DNA of 64,000 nt from Spirochaetia bacterium 38H-sp (GCA_039023545.1 JBCHKQ010000001.1:558001-622000), one strand, 5' to 3'. Shown: positions 8,310 to 17,534, counted from the first letter of the stretch. Translations and numbers: made by a program. The notes: a model not told the origin generated them from the sequence alone.

Positions 8310-9494
8310 CTATTCCAAAGGTCTGTTACTTTTTTTAGCAAGTATTTCATCTAGCCATGGTAAAAGTTTTTTTTCTATAAATTTTTTTATATCTTCCTCC
8401 TGCGGCGGAGAAAACATTATATGCTCAGACTCTGGTATCTTCCCTGCAAGTTCTCTGTATGCTATAGGGAAAACCGCCTCGCTAATCTCTGTTATGCTGC
8501 TAAGCCCTCCTGCCATGCCAAAGAACGGAAGCCCTTGTTCTTTGGTATATTCTATTATTCTTTTCTGAGTATCCTGATCAAATAGCCAGTTTAAAAACAG
8601 TTCGGATATATCTTGTTTCTTTGATCTTACAGGTACTGCGGCATATACCAGTCTTCCTGTTGCAGGAACAATGCTGTCTCCAGATAAAAACTTAAAGTCC
8701 AGCTTTTCTCTGGATTCTTCTCTTATGGAGAAAAAATCGGAAAGACGCATATACATCATCCCTGTTCTATCTTGGAGTATACATTGCTCCTGAGGTAGTC
8801 TAAGATATTTATCTCCGTAGTTTTTTGCTATGGTATAATCTGTTTTTGAAGCAATGTACCAATCTGCTATAAAGTCGGTAAAAGCCTCAAGCTCTCTATT
8901 GTCCCATATTATCTTATTGTTGTTGGCTTTTACAAAGTTTACTTTGAAGAGATGCAGTGAATCCATGATAAAATCATCCGAAAAGACAGGAAAAAATACA
9001 GGATCCTTTAGCTTATTGTTTTTTATCATAGTCTTTTCTGCTGCCATCTTCTTTGCGGATTTTATATCTATAAGAATCCCATCCGAATAATCCGTAAAAG
9101 AGTCTTTTTTTGCAACAAAGATAGGAAGGTCAAAACTTATGGGGAAAAATTTTATACCGTCACTGTTTCCGGGCATCTTTAATATACCGGAATAAAACCT
9201 TTTTCCATCTGCTATCCTGTTGTTCTTATTGGGATAGGGTAGAAAATAAGAATGCTCTAGAGTAGTATCCGTGATAACGAGGTCTATGTCATTGTGCTGT
9301 GACAGATACAGAGAAATATCGTCTTCAAAAACAAGCTCAACCTTTTCCATAGGATGTTCTGCCATAAAAAGCTCTGCCCAAAGCGTAGTCTGTTCTATAT
9401 TGGTAAGCACTCTTATGCTGTAATCTACCCCGGTATTGCAGGAATAAATCAGGAAGCCAAGGGTGCATATAAGCAGCATGAAAAAGCGGTTCAT
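8310..9494 (-). CDS. Extracellular solute-binding lipoprotein
   Basis: A 394-residue lipoprotein starting at MNRFFMLLICTLGFLIYSC, where LIYSC is the lipobox with a Cys at about residue 19. A TTG start 36 bases earlier is possible but would lengthen the signal peptide. The mature part resembles periplasmic binding proteins of sugar or polyamine ABC transporters: an N-terminal YSIRVLTNIEQTTLWAELF strand-helix, DIDLVITDTT, and a late GRLVYAAVPVRSKKQDISELFLNWL segment. No permease or ATPase gene is adjacent, so it is an orphan binding protein here. The ligand is unknown. Confidence 0.75.
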   Translation of the reverse strand: MNRFFMLLICTLGFLIYSCNTGVDYSIRVLTNIEQTTLWAELFMAEHPMEKVELVFEDDISLYLSQHNDIDLVITDTTLEHSYFLPYPNKNNRIADGKRFYSGILKMPGNSDGIKFFPISFDLPIFVAKKDSFTDYSDGILIDIKSAKKMAAEKTMIKNNKLKDPVFFPVFSDDFIMDSLHLFKVNFVKANNNKIIWDNRELEAFTDFIADWYIASKTDYTIAKNYGDKYLRLPQEQCILQDRTGMMYMRLSDFFSIREESREKLDFKFLSGDSIVPATGRLVYAAVPVRSKKQDISELFLNWLFDQDTQKRIIEYTKEQGLPFFGMAGGLSSITEISEAVFPIAYRELAGKIPESEHIMFSPPQEEDIKKFIEKKLLPWLDEILAKKSNRPLE

Positions 9495-9556
9495 AAAATC
9501 TACTCTAAGAATGATGAAGACTCTTGTCAATGAGCTATAAAAAAAAGAAAATATAG

Positions 9557-10525
9557 ATGATGAGCAATCTCACAGCCAACAGACCATTTTTTTCTTTTTC
9601 CGATTATTTGCGTAAGAGATACGGTGAGAGAATTTACAGGGTAGGAGTTGATGCCGGATTTTCCTGCCCCCATAGAAAAGACACCTATGGGGGATGTGCT
9701 TTTTGTGATGCAGCGGGTTCTAGAGCCCCTTATCTGGATGTAGCAAAAGGGCTCAAAGAACAGATAGACAGGACCATAATCTTTTTAAAAAAGCGCTATA
9801 ACGCCACTGGATTCTTTCTGTATTTTCAAGCCAATACCAACACCTATGCACCGGCAAACAGGCTTAGAGAGCTTTATGACTATGCTCTTTCCCTTGCTTC
9901 CTTTAAGGGGCTTATTGTCTCTACACGTCCTGATTGTCTTGACGACAAAAAAACATCCCTTCTTGCCGACTACAAAAAACAAGGTTATGAGGTATGGGTT
10001 GAGCTGGGTCTTCAATCTATGCATGATAAGACGCTGGCTAGAATAAACCGCGGCCATGACAGAGCTTGCTGGGAAGAAGCCATACATAGACTGGGCAATG
10101 CAGGAATATACAGGGCAGCCCATCTTATAGCAGGACTTCCCGGAGAAGATCTGAGTGATTTTCTTGCCTCTGTAAACTATGTCGCCAAGACTGGGACAGA
10201 AGCTGTCAAGCTGCATGACCTCCATCTTCCTCTCGGAAGCGCCCTTTACAAAGAGTTTCTCCATGGAGAACTCTCACTGCTCAGCAGACAGCGTTATATA
10301 GACTACGTCATAGCTGCGATAGAGCACATGCCTAAGGATATGATACTGATGCGTTATTCAACGGATACAACCTATGCAAGACGAGGTTATCCCCACAAGT
10401 ATATTCCCAAGCAGGCATTTATTGTTATGATGGAGAGGAAGCTCAAGAGTCTTGGAACATATCAAGGAAGACTATGGAAAGGCGGTGAGAGAAATACGCT
10501 CCTTAGCGATTTTATAAATAAATAA
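9557..10525 (+). CDS. Radical SAM protein of the YhcC/TIGR01212 type
   Basis: A 322-residue radical SAM enzyme with its [4Fe-4S]-binding cysteines at CPHRKDTYGGCAFC, spaced as in the TIGR01212/YhcC family rather than as CxxxCxxC. Other matching blocks are YFQANTNTYAP, STRPDCLDD, WVELGLQSMHDKTLARINRGH and HLIAGLPGE. The reaction of the family is not established. Two in-frame ATGs (9557, 9560) are equally possible starts. The stop overlaps the first base of a CGAACG terminator. The next gene, a hydrolase, begins 56 bases on. Confidence 0.88.
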   Translation: MMSNLTANRPFFSFSDYLRKRYGERIYRVGVDAGFSCPHRKDTYGGCAFCDAAGSRAPYLDVAKGLKEQIDRTIIFLKKRYNATGFFLYFQANTNTYAPANRLRELYDYALSLASFKGLIVSTRPDCLDDKKTSLLADYKKQGYEVWVELGLQSMHDKTLARINRGHDRACWEEAIHRLGNAGIYRAAHLIAGLPGEDLSDFLASVNYVAKTGTEAVKLHDLHLPLGSALYKEFLHGELSLLSRQRYIDYVIAAIEHMPKDMILMRYSTDTTYARRGYPHKYIPKQAFIVMMERKLKSLGTYQGRLWKGGERNTLLSDFINK

Positions 10526-10564
10526 TACCGAACGGCATACAGCTGTCGCTGTATGCCTTTTTGT
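10525..10564 (+). terminator. Terminator after the radical SAM gene, short CGAACG repeat
   Basis: The head ATACCGAACG (10525-10534) begins on the last base of the stop codon. It is followed by a perfect 10-bp stem GGCATACAGC/GCTGTATGCC (10534-10543/10548-10557) and a T-run. Confidence 0.85.
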
Positions 10565-10581
10565 ATTATAAGGAGAAGAAT

Positions 10582-11301
10582 ATGGGAAAAATTATAAAAA
10601 GAATTATTGTAGCTATTATTGCACTATTGCTTCTTATGAGCGCAGGATTTTTGCTTTGGGCCCAAATTTCTGTATACCCGGCCTTTCCTGAGGCAAAAGC
10701 TGTCTATGAAAGAGCGGAAAAACAGGACGATTTTGTTGTCTTTGGAGACAAGAAATCAGATACAGCATTTGTTTTTTATCCCGGAGGACTTGTGGATCCT
10801 GCTGCATACAGCATAATGCTTAAAAAACTAGCTGACAGAGGCATCCTGGTTTTGCTTGCACCCATGCCGCTGGATTTTGCTTTTTTGGATATAGACAGGG
10901 CAAAAAAAGCCTTGGGCATATATCCCAATGTAAAAAAGTGGATAATAGCAGGGCATTCTCTGGGAGGAGCTATGGCCTGTGAGTACGTAAAAAGACATCC
11001 CAATGATTTTTCTTATCTTGTGTTACTTGCTTCTTATCCTGCGGAATCCACATCCCTAAGAAACAGTGATATAAAGGTACTCTCTATATATGGTACTGAG
11101 GACATTTTAGACAGAGAAATATTTATATCTTCTGCAGCAAGGCTTCCCTCAGATACAAAGTTTCTGGAGATAGCAGGTGCAAATCATGCCGGCTTTGGAC
11201 ATTACGGACCTCAGAAAAAGGACGGAGAGGCAAAGATAAAAAGAGACACTCAGCAGGATATCACGGTAAAAGCCATATACGACTTTATTTATTCTAGATA
11301 A
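10582..11301 (+). CDS. Membrane-anchored alpha/beta hydrolase
   Basis: About 239 residues. The ATG at 10582 is chosen because AAGGAG lies 7 bases upstream. A single N-terminal transmembrane segment (about 7-27) should place the enzyme outside the cytoplasmic membrane. The triad candidates are Ser in GHSLGGAMA, Asp in IYGTEDIL and His in GANHAGFGHYG. VFYPGGLVDPAAY looks like the oxyanion region. The fold matches the small alpha/beta hydrolase family (Abhydrolase_5-like). The substrate is unknown. It is separated from the radical SAM gene by a terminator and has its own ribosome site. Confidence 0.82.
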   Translation: MGKIIKRIIVAIIALLLLMSAGFLLWAQISVYPAFPEAKAVYERAEKQDDFVVFGDKKSDTAFVFYPGGLVDPAAYSIMLKKLADRGILVLLAPMPLDFAFLDIDRAKKALGIYPNVKKWIIAGHSLGGAMACEYVKRHPNDFSYLVLLASYPAESTSLRNSDIKVLSIYGTEDILDREIFISSAARLPSDTKFLEIAGANHAGFGHYGPQKKDGEAKIKRDTQQDITVKAIYDFIYSR

Positions 11302-11310
11302 TAGCTTATA

Positions 11311-11342
11311 AAAAAGGAGCTGCATATGGCAGCCCCTTTTTA
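11311..11342. terminator. Bidirectional terminator
   Basis: An A-run, stem GGAGCTGC/GCAGCCCC with one mismatch (11316-11323/11329-11336), and a T-run, between two converging genes. It has no CGAACG head. Confidence 0.75.
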
Positions 11343-11344
11343 TT

Positions 11345-12640
11345 TTATATGTTTAATTCTTTTGCTGTTTTAAATATTTCCAAGAAAAGTTCTTCCAGAT
11401 TTTCTTCCGGAATGCTTGCAAACGTAACCCTCAGCGTTGATGGACCAAGGGATATTGTTCCTATACCCTTGGCAAGAAGCGCTTTTCTTAGCTCTTCTGC
11501 ATCTACCTTTGTCTTAAAACTCATAAAATAACCGGAGTTAAAAGGAAGAGGGCTGAGTCCACAATCCAAAGGCATGTTGGCAAGGATTTGCTTGGTTTTT
11601 TTATAGCGTGATTTGAGAAGTTGTGCCCACTCTTCAAGCTCTTTTTCCATTTGTGGGTCAGTAAGTATCTTTTTTACAAGTGTCTGAGCAAGTCTGTTGG
11701 AGTTGGATATGCTTGCTCTAAGAGAACCTCCAAGTTTTTTCTCCAGCGCTGTAAATTGTTCTTTGCTCAATACAGGAGAACCAAAGGTAAGAAAACCTGT
11801 GCGAAAACCCCAAGCGTATAGCTCTTTTGTTGGACCGTCTGCCTTTACTGCCAGAATATTGGGATGTGCATTACAGAGTTTTTCAAATATGGAGTGGGTG
11901 TATATTCCCTCTTCGTAAAACAGTCCAAAATATGCATCATCCGTTACGGCTAGTATGTCTATGCCATCCTCTGCAAGCTCTGTGAGTGCACTTGTTATGC
12001 TTTCTGCTTCTTTTTCTGTGGGAGAATAGCCCGTTGGATTGTTGGGAAAGTTGAGTATTACTATTGCTTTTTTTACGCCAGAAGCTTTTATGCTATCTTT
12101 AAGAGCTTTTGTGTTAAAGATTCCTTCATCGGAAAAAAGAGGATAGGTTACAAGCTCTGCCTGCGCTCTTCCCTCAAAGAGCAGCCTGTAGTTGCCCCAG
12201 AAGTATTCCGGAAGGAATATCTTATCTCCCGGATTGGCAAAAAGGTCAGCTACTTGTGACAGACCGGATGTAAGTCCGCTTGTAACTATAGGAAGACTTA
12301 TGTAGTCTTCCTTTACCTTGGGGTTTTTGTGTATTATGTGCTCTTTCCATAGCTTCCTAAGCTCTGGATCTCCTGATGTGGGTGCATAGGAGACTATATC
12401 CTTGGGGACCAGGTTAGGAATCTCTTTTTGTACTGCCTTGAGCATTATAGGGATGCCCGGTTTTTCATTGGCAATACCTACTGTTGCGTTAAAACGGTGA
12501 GCTTTTTCACCTGCTTCTGCGGCTTGTGCTACTATCCCTTTTGGGAAAAACATGCGTAGCCCCATGGCAGACAGAAGTCTTAGAGCTGCTGTTCCTTCCA
12601 GAGTTTGGTTAAGTTCCTGTGCTAATGGGTTTATCTTCAT
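11345..12640 (-). CDS. PLP-dependent class I/II aminotransferase
   Basis: A 431-residue fold-type I aminotransferase. Visible blocks are the N-terminal GIANEKPGIPIMLKA and YAPTSGDPELRKLWKE, then NFPNNPTGYSP, which carries the conserved Asn of the family. These are followed by ILAVTDDAYFGLFYE with the PLP-ring Asp-x-x-Tyr, and by KADGPTKELYAWGFRTGF, in which the Lys is the likely Schiff-base residue and the Arg a phosphate contact. Near the C-terminus TLRVTFAS carries the substrate carboxylate Arg. Length and motifs suggest an aromatic or aspartate-type aminotransferase. The amino acid specificity cannot be told, and no pathway neighbours help. Confidence 0.85.
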   Translation of the reverse strand: MKINPLAQELNQTLEGTAALRLLSAMGLRMFFPKGIVAQAAEAGEKAHRFNATVGIANEKPGIPIMLKAVQKEIPNLVPKDIVSYAPTSGDPELRKLWKEHIIHKNPKVKEDYISLPIVTSGLTSGLSQVADLFANPGDKIFLPEYFWGNYRLLFEGRAQAELVTYPLFSDEGIFNTKALKDSIKASGVKKAIVILNFPNNPTGYSPTEKEAESITSALTELAEDGIDILAVTDDAYFGLFYEEGIYTHSIFEKLCNAHPNILAVKADGPTKELYAWGFRTGFLTFGSPVLSKEQFTALEKKLGGSLRASISNSNRLAQTLVKKILTDPQMEKELEEWAQLLKSRYKKTKQILANMPLDCGLSPLPFNSGYFMSFKTKVDAEELRKALLAKGIGTISLGPSTLRVTFASIPEENLEELFLEIFKTAKELNI

Positions 12641-12721
12641 ACTATACTATTTGCCTTGTTTTTATAGGTTTGTCAATGCATAAACTTGCAGTTTTATGTA
12701 TATTTATGCAGTTTGTCTGAT

Positions 12722-12757
12722 AAAAAGATGGAGGCGAAAAGACTTTTCGCCTCCATG
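12722..12757 (-). terminator. Terminator of the GH18 gene
   Basis: On the minus strand, a long stem ATGGAGGCGAAAAG/CTTTTCGCCTCCAT (12728-12741/12743-12756) is followed by CTTTTTA, 13 bases after the GH18 stop. Confidence 0.85.
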
Positions 12758-12769
12758 CAAGGATGAAGC

Positions 12770-13963
12770 TTACCTGGCTTTCTCATGGAGAAAGGAGTAC
12801 AGTCGTTCCTCTATATCATGTCCGTACTCCCAGACCATAATTCCGCCAAGTCCTTTTTCTTCTATATATTTTATCTTGTAATCAAGTGATTCTCTGTCGT
12901 CATAAGTTATCCATGTATCTCCGTTATAGAGAAACGGAGCTTTTGCCAGGTCATCCCAGTATCTGGTGTATTCCCCACTTTTTTCCAGTTTTTCTATGTC
13001 CGTATAGCTTATGCCATCGGGAAAGGCTGCTTCTTTGTAGGGTTGGAAAAGCCCGTTGTTTTCTGGCATAACTCCTTTCCAGGCTCTTCCGTAGAAAGCA
13101 ACACCCATGAGAATTTTTTCTGGTGCAATGCCTTTTTCTAGATATAATTGTATTGCTTGGTCAGTGCTCCAACCACCCCATGCCGGGTCCGATGGGTTGT
13201 TATAAAGGTTGGTGTGGTGTCCTGTTGTATCGCTCCATGCACCATAATAGTCGTAGCACATTATTTTAAAGTAAGTTATATATTTTTCTACCTCTTTTAT
13301 ATCTATTTTCTCCACATACCATGTACTTGCAGGTACAGCTATACTGAGACCCAAAGGCCTGCCAAGTTCTTTCTCTGCTAGGTTAAGAGCTTCTCGTGTT
13401 TCTTGCAGTAACAGTATAAAGTTTTGCGCATCTTCCGGTCTAGTTTTTATGGGGAGTCCCCAGTCCGGGCCTACGGGATATTCCCAGTCTATATCCAGAC
13501 CGTCAAGGTTATGTTTTTTTATCCAGTCTATTGCGTCTTTGATAAAGGTTTCTCTGTTCTCTCTGCTTGCTGCCATATCGGAAAAACCATCGGCTCCCCA
13601 TCCTCCTACGGAGAGATTTATCTTGAGGGATGGGTATTTTTTCTTAAGCTTTTCCACTTCTTGGAAGAGATTGGGAAATGTTCTTTTCTTCTCATCTTTG
13701 CCGTTGTACTCGGGAATGTATATCTTGTTGTTTTGGGTCAAAAGCCCAAAGGAAATGTTGAGCATATCTATCATGTCTCCTCGTATATCCTCTGCTTTCC
13801 AGTTGATATTCTTTTCTATCTCTTCCTGTGTACTTCCAAGAGGCCATGTTCTTATATACGATACTACCTCTATCCTGTGCATATCCTTTTTTTGTATACT
13901 TTGGCATGCCATAAGTGATACTATAAGTGTCAGAAGAAAGAGCAATGTTTTTGTTTGTTTCAT
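12770..13963 (-). CDS. Glycoside hydrolase family 18 lipoprotein (chitinase-like)
   Basis: A 397-residue exported enzyme. The signal peptide ends in lipobox SLMAC (Cys about 20), so it should be membrane-anchored. The GH18 signature DxxDxDxE appears as LDGLDIDWEYP, its last Glu being the catalytic acid. Other family blocks are KINLSVGGWG, YFKIMCYDYYG, LMGVAFYGRAWKG and GGIMVWEYGHD. It is expected to cleave beta-1,4 GlcNAc linkages in chitin or related glycans. It has no carbohydrate-binding module. It stands alone with its own terminator. Confidence 0.92.
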   Translation of the reverse strand: MKQTKTLLFLLTLIVSLMACQSIQKKDMHRIEVVSYIRTWPLGSTQEEIEKNINWKAEDIRGDMIDMLNISFGLLTQNNKIYIPEYNGKDEKKRTFPNLFQEVEKLKKKYPSLKINLSVGGWGADGFSDMAASRENRETFIKDAIDWIKKHNLDGLDIDWEYPVGPDWGLPIKTRPEDAQNFILLLQETREALNLAEKELGRPLGLSIAVPASTWYVEKIDIKEVEKYITYFKIMCYDYYGAWSDTTGHHTNLYNNPSDPAWGGWSTDQAIQLYLEKGIAPEKILMGVAFYGRAWKGVMPENNGLFQPYKEAAFPDGISYTDIEKLEKSGEYTRYWDDLAKAPFLYNGDTWITYDDRESLDYKIKYIEEKGLGGIMVWEYGHDIEERLYSFLHEKAR

Positions 13964-14075
13964 ATTTCCTCCATTTTGATTATATATTGATTTATTTTAC
14001 ATCTAAATTCTTTTTTTAACAATAAAAATAAGTTTTATGTTGGTTTGTTTTTGTTGTATATATGGTTTTTGTTTT

Positions 14076-14143
14076 TGCCGAAGGCAGGCTTGCCCGTGTT
14101 TTGCTTTTTTGTTTTACTGTGTTCGGGCAAGCCGTTCGGTATA
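14076..14143 (-). repeat. CGAACG repeat, long form
   Basis: On the minus strand: head ATACCGAACG, a 10-bp stem GGCTTGCCCG/CGGGCAAGCC (14124-14133 with 14087-14096, A/T-rich loop of 27) and tail TGCCTTCGGCA. It lies 24 bases downstream of queG in the same orientation. It has no T-run directly after the stem. Confidence 0.85.
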
Positions 14144-14166
14144 ATGTGTTTTTTGTTGTTTTTTTA

Positions 14167-15159
14167 TCAGTTTGCGATTTGTTTTTTTGCCCAAGTTGCG
14201 GCATCTCGTATAACAGAATCGTGAGAGTGTGTATGCTCTTCTATTGCGGGAGAAAGGCTTTTGCACCTTAGGTAGCCTGCTACTATGATTGCGTTTCTTA
14301 TGAGTGTTTTTGTATCAAGCCATGATGAGGCAAGTGTGCTTTTTTTTATAAGCTGTTTTATGTGCTCCGGACTGGATGATATAAGGATATCCAGAGGTAG
14401 AGTGCTGCCTATTCTTCCTAGGGATATTTTTTCTCTCTCCTGTAAGTCTTTTCTGTTGTGAGGACAGGCTGCCTGACAGTGAGGACACCCGTAAAGTGTT
14501 GTTCCCCATTTTTCCATTATTTCTTGAGGTACTATCGTGTGTGTGCTTGCATAGTATTGGATGCAGCGTTCTTTTTGTAGACCTTTTTCTGTTATTGCCT
14601 TTGTGGGGCATGCTGTTATGCAGGCAGCACAGGTTTTGCATAGTGGGGTGTTTTCTTGCTGTCTGTAGTCATCCCAAGTTTCTTTGTCTTTATCGCAGCC
14701 AGGACTGTTGTACTGCATTTCCGGAAGTCCTTTTGGGATAAATGGAAGAAGGACTCCTCCTATGCTTATGTACGAGCCGTATGTTTTGTTGATTATGAGC
14801 CCGTTTTTTCCCATTACTCCAAGACCGCTTTTTACTGCCATTTGTTTTTCTGGAAAGGGGGAGTTGGAGAATATTCTGAAATCTGCTTTTTTATAGCCTG
14901 TTTTAATGCAGATTGCAGATACCAGTTTTTTGAATCTTGCTGTCAGTTCTGCATAGTGGTTGGCCTGCGCGAAAGGTGCTATATCCGCACAGGCTCTGTC
15001 CGATATATACTTTTCTTTTCCCTGCAGGCTGTAAGGGATGAAGGATATCAGGAAAAAGGGATATTTATTACTTATTCCTTCTATTTTGTCTGTTTTTCCG
15101 TAAGAGAGATGTTTAATTCCCGCTTCTTCTGCGTATTCAAGTATATCGGAATAATTCAT
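14167..15159 (-). CDS. queG: Epoxyqueuosine reductase
   Basis: A 330-residue QueG. It reduces epoxyqueuosine to queuosine in tRNA with a cobalamin cofactor and two [4Fe-4S] clusters. The N-terminal domain has DFRIFSNSPFPEKQMAVKSGLGVMGKNG, with the conserved catalytic region. The ferredoxin-like domain has CKTCAACITACPTKAI, and a second set is in YGCPHCQAACPHNRK. The length is close to the family norm. It is divergent from the 15217 gene with a gap of only 57 bases, so both promoters share that short space. Confidence 0.93.
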   Translation of the reverse strand: MNYSDILEYAEEAGIKHLSYGKTDKIEGISNKYPFFLISFIPYSLQGKEKYISDRACADIAPFAQANHYAELTARFKKLVSAICIKTGYKKADFRIFSNSPFPEKQMAVKSGLGVMGKNGLIINKTYGSYISIGGVLLPFIPKGLPEMQYNSPGCDKDKETWDDYRQQENTPLCKTCAACITACPTKAITEKGLQKERCIQYYASTHTIVPQEIMEKWGTTLYGCPHCQAACPHNRKDLQEREKISLGRIGSTLPLDILISSSPEHIKQLIKKSTLASSWLDTKTLIRNAIIVAGYLRCKSLSPAIEEHTHSHDSVIRDAATWAKKQIAN

Positions 15160-15216
15160 AAGCTGTTAAAAACTATTTCGTTGACAGTAGGGCATATTTT
15201 ACCATACTATATAGAT

Positions 15217-16758
15217 ATGCCACAAGAATCAAAGGGTGAGGTTTCTCACGGCTTTTTTGCAAGACTTCTCGATTTGTTCTTTTCTGCTAATGATCCTGTC
15301 AGGGCAAGAAAGCGTGAGCTTAAGAATATAGCCAAGTCTATAAAAAAAAGCAGGTACAAGTTTTATAACCCAAAGACAGGAGAAATGCTGCCTCAGTTTG
15401 CACAGTTTTTTTTCCAGGTTTACAGGGTGATAGGCCCTGCCCAGACCATACTTCAGCATGCAGAGAATTCCAAGGCTCTTAGACATATAACAATAGAGTA
15501 CTTTGTTCCTGAGAACAAAAGAGAACTCTTTGCTTCTCTGGACCCGGAGGTGATAAAGTCAAAGGCAAGAGAAAAAGGATTGGAAGAGGTTGCATTGGAG
15601 GTACATAATACCCTTGCGGATATATACGGGGTTTTTGGGCCGGAGCTTATTGAGAGAATCAATACAGTCTATGAGACAATGATGTACTTTGTAGGCTTTA
15701 TAAAGTTTGACTATTATTTTCTTCTGCGCAAGTTTGACTCCGCACTTCCCGAGAGGGGTTTTAATTTTACTCCGCGTTTTGAGCCTATTAATGCGGAATA
15801 TATCAGCGAAGATCTCAAGGATTTTGCCCATCTTATAACGCCTTTTAACCCTGCCATGGATTTTTCCGATGTTTTTGCTATTTTTAAACTCTATAAAGGT
15901 ATGGAGATTGTTGATATCAGGACATGGCAGAGAATGTATAATGCGCTTCTTGCTATAAAACGCAGTGATATCCTTACGCTTATAATCCGGCATATAGATA
16001 AAAATCCCTCGTTTTCAGTTCCAATGCTTGTGAGCAAGCAGGATATAGTTGAGGGCGTTCTGGAAGAAATAAAGAACGAGGCAGAAAAGGCTCTGGGACA
16101 GCTAAAAAAAGAGAGAAAAAAGGCCCAGCTTGAACAGCTATTAAAGCTGGTTTTTAACACCAACATAATAGCCAGAAGCAAATACTATACAGATACAGGT
16201 TCTGCTCAGTTTTTAAAACACAGCCTGGGGACATATCTGTATACAGAACCATTTAATTATCTCAAAGCCTTTCTTCTTGATTATTATAAGAGCTCAGTGA
16301 GAGAAATAATAGAACTCCTCATAGTCCGCGGACAATGGACAACCCCGCAGGTTTCCCAGCAGCTATCAGAAGCCTATTACAGAGTTATGGACATATCTCA
16401 GGAGGTAGTCGCCTTGGACGAATCACTGGGGGAAGAAGGCGAGCGCGGCACAAAAATCAAGCATTATCTCAATAGAGTAAGCAAAGAACCAGCTGCAAAA
16501 CGGTTTCTAAGACAATACCTCGATGAGATAAACGAGAAAGTACGACAAATCATAATAGAAACAGCTCAGAACCTCATAGCAATAGGGAAAATACTCAAGA
16601 GCCTCATAGAAGACCATCAAGCACAGGGGAAGCAGGTGCTTGTCAATTGGCGGGAAGTAGAAAACGCCTACGATGGAGAAATCCGCGACACGATGGTCGA
16701 TGTTTATAAAAAAATCTACTATTTTATAAAGATCCTGCAACTGTTTGTAAAAAAATAA
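15217..16758 (+). CDS. Conserved protein of unknown function, DUF5312-like
   Basis: About 513 residues. The reading frame is open upstream to 14656, but that stretch is antisense to queG; ATG at 15217 (MPQESKGEVSHG) is the first plausible start in the intergenic gap. It has no signal peptide or membrane segment. Length and composition resemble a spirochaete-restricted family (DUF5312), recalled from memory and not verified. The N-terminal part is basic (RARKRELKNIAKSIKKSRYKF). A predicted coiled coil lies near the middle (EEIKNEAEKALGQLKKERKKAQLEQLLKL), and the C-terminal part is largely helical. The function is unknown. Confidence 0.7.
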   Translation: MPQESKGEVSHGFFARLLDLFFSANDPVRARKRELKNIAKSIKKSRYKFYNPKTGEMLPQFAQFFFQVYRVIGPAQTILQHAENSKALRHITIEYFVPENKRELFASLDPEVIKSKAREKGLEEVALEVHNTLADIYGVFGPELIERINTVYETMMYFVGFIKFDYYFLLRKFDSALPERGFNFTPRFEPINAEYISEDLKDFAHLITPFNPAMDFSDVFAIFKLYKGMEIVDIRTWQRMYNALLAIKRSDILTLIIRHIDKNPSFSVPMLVSKQDIVEGVLEEIKNEAEKALGQLKKERKKAQLEQLLKLVFNTNIIARSKYYTDTGSAQFLKHSLGTYLYTEPFNYLKAFLLDYYKSSVREIIELLIVRGQWTTPQVSQQLSEAYYRVMDISQEVVALDESLGEEGERGTKIKHYLNRVSKEPAAKRFLRQYLDEINEKVRQIIIETAQNLIAIGKILKSLIEDHQAQGKQVLVNWREVENAYDGEIRDTMVDVYKKIYYFIKILQLFVKK

Positions 16759-16765
16759 ATATTTT

Positions 16766-16814
16766 ATATCGAACGTTAGGAACTCGCACAGCTCGTTCCT
16801 AACTGCCCTCGGCA
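16766..16814 (+). repeat. CGAACG repeat, long form
   Basis: Head ATATCGAACG, 9-bp stem GTTAGGAAC/GTTCCTAAC (16775-16783/16795-16803) and tail TGCCCTCGGCA. It begins 8 bases after the stop of the preceding gene, in the same orientation. Confidence 0.85.
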
Positions 16815-16881
16815 AAGTATAGCTTTTCTCACTTCTATCTTGGTTTTGGAACTAGACAGAAAAAGCCTTGTATTTTATATA

Positions 16882-16947
16882 TTATATTATTACTAATATA
16901 ATATAATTTGACAATTTTATAAAAATATATTACTTTTTTTGTAATAT
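16882..16947 (+). promoter_or_regulatory. Two inverted repeats in the ahpC leader/promoter
   Basis: TTATATTA-N4-TAATATAA (16882-16901) and ATATTAC-N7-GTAATAT (16927-16947) lie 27-92 bases before the ahpC start. A TATAAT hexamer at 16902-16907 abuts the first repeat. Symmetry and AT content recall Fur/PerR-type operators, but the spacers do not match the 7-1-7 PerR box. The regulator is therefore open. Confidence 0.5.
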
Positions 16948-16973
16948 CTCATTGTATGAAAGGGGTGAATGAT

Positions 16974-17534
16974 ATGGTAAAGATTGGACAGAAGGTAGAA
17001 AGCTTTACTGCAAAGGCTTATCAGAACGAGCAAATTAAGGAGATAAGCCTAGAAGATTATAGGGGAAAGTGGGTTGTTGTTTTCTTTTATCCCGCTGATT
17101 TTACTTTTGTATGTCCAACGGAGTTGGGCGAGCTTGCTGACTACTATGATAAGTTTGTGCATGAGGGTGCAGAGATTCTCTCAGTAAGTACAGACACAGA
17201 GTATGTGCATAAGGCTTGGCATGACGATTCTCCGACAATTGCAAAAATCAAGTTTCCCATGGTGGCTGATCCTACCGGTAGGATATCAAGGCAGTTTGGT
17301 GTGTATATCGAGGAAGAGGGGCTTGCATTACGCGGTAGTTTTCTTATCAATCCAGAAGGTATTCTCAAAGCTTATGAGATTCATGATCTGGGTATAGGCC
17401 GCAGTGCGGAGGAGCTTCTGAGAAAACTGCAGGCTGCAAAGTTTGTAGAACAGCATGGTGAGGTGTGTCCTGCAAGCTGGAAACCAGGCAAGGAGACTCT
17501 CAAGCCCGGACTCGACCTTGTTGGAAAAATCTAA
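16974..17534 (+). CDS. ahpC: Alkyl hydroperoxide reductase subunit C (typical 2-Cys peroxiredoxin)
   Basis: A 186-residue AhpC, the family's usual length, when started at ATG 16974. AAAGGGGTGA lies 8 bases upstream, while the ATG at 16956 would overlap that site. It reduces peroxides. The peroxidatic Cys47 is in FTFVCPTELGE and the resolving Cys165 in EVCPASWKPG. No ahpF-like reductase gene is adjacent, so electrons probably come from thioredoxin or another partner elsewhere. The two inverted repeats upstream suggest stress control. A terminator follows at 17581. Confidence 0.95.
   Translation: MVKIGQKVESFTAKAYQNEQIKEISLEDYRGKWVVVFFYPADFTFVCPTELGELADYYDKFVHEGAEILSVSTDTEYVHKAWHDDSPTIAKIKFPMVADPTGRISRQFGVYIEEEGLALRGSFLINPEGILKAYEIHDLGIGRSAEELLRKLQAAKFVEQHGEVCPASWKPGKETLKPGLDLVGKI

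Noticed and set aside
13449..13979. Plus-strand open frame of 176 codons
   Set aside because: It is antisense to the well-supported GH18 gene and shows no domain or start signal.
14656..15216. Upstream extension of the 15217 gene by 187 codons
   Set aside because: The extension runs antisense through queG; Cys/Phe-rich shadow composition; the real start must lie in the 57-base gap.
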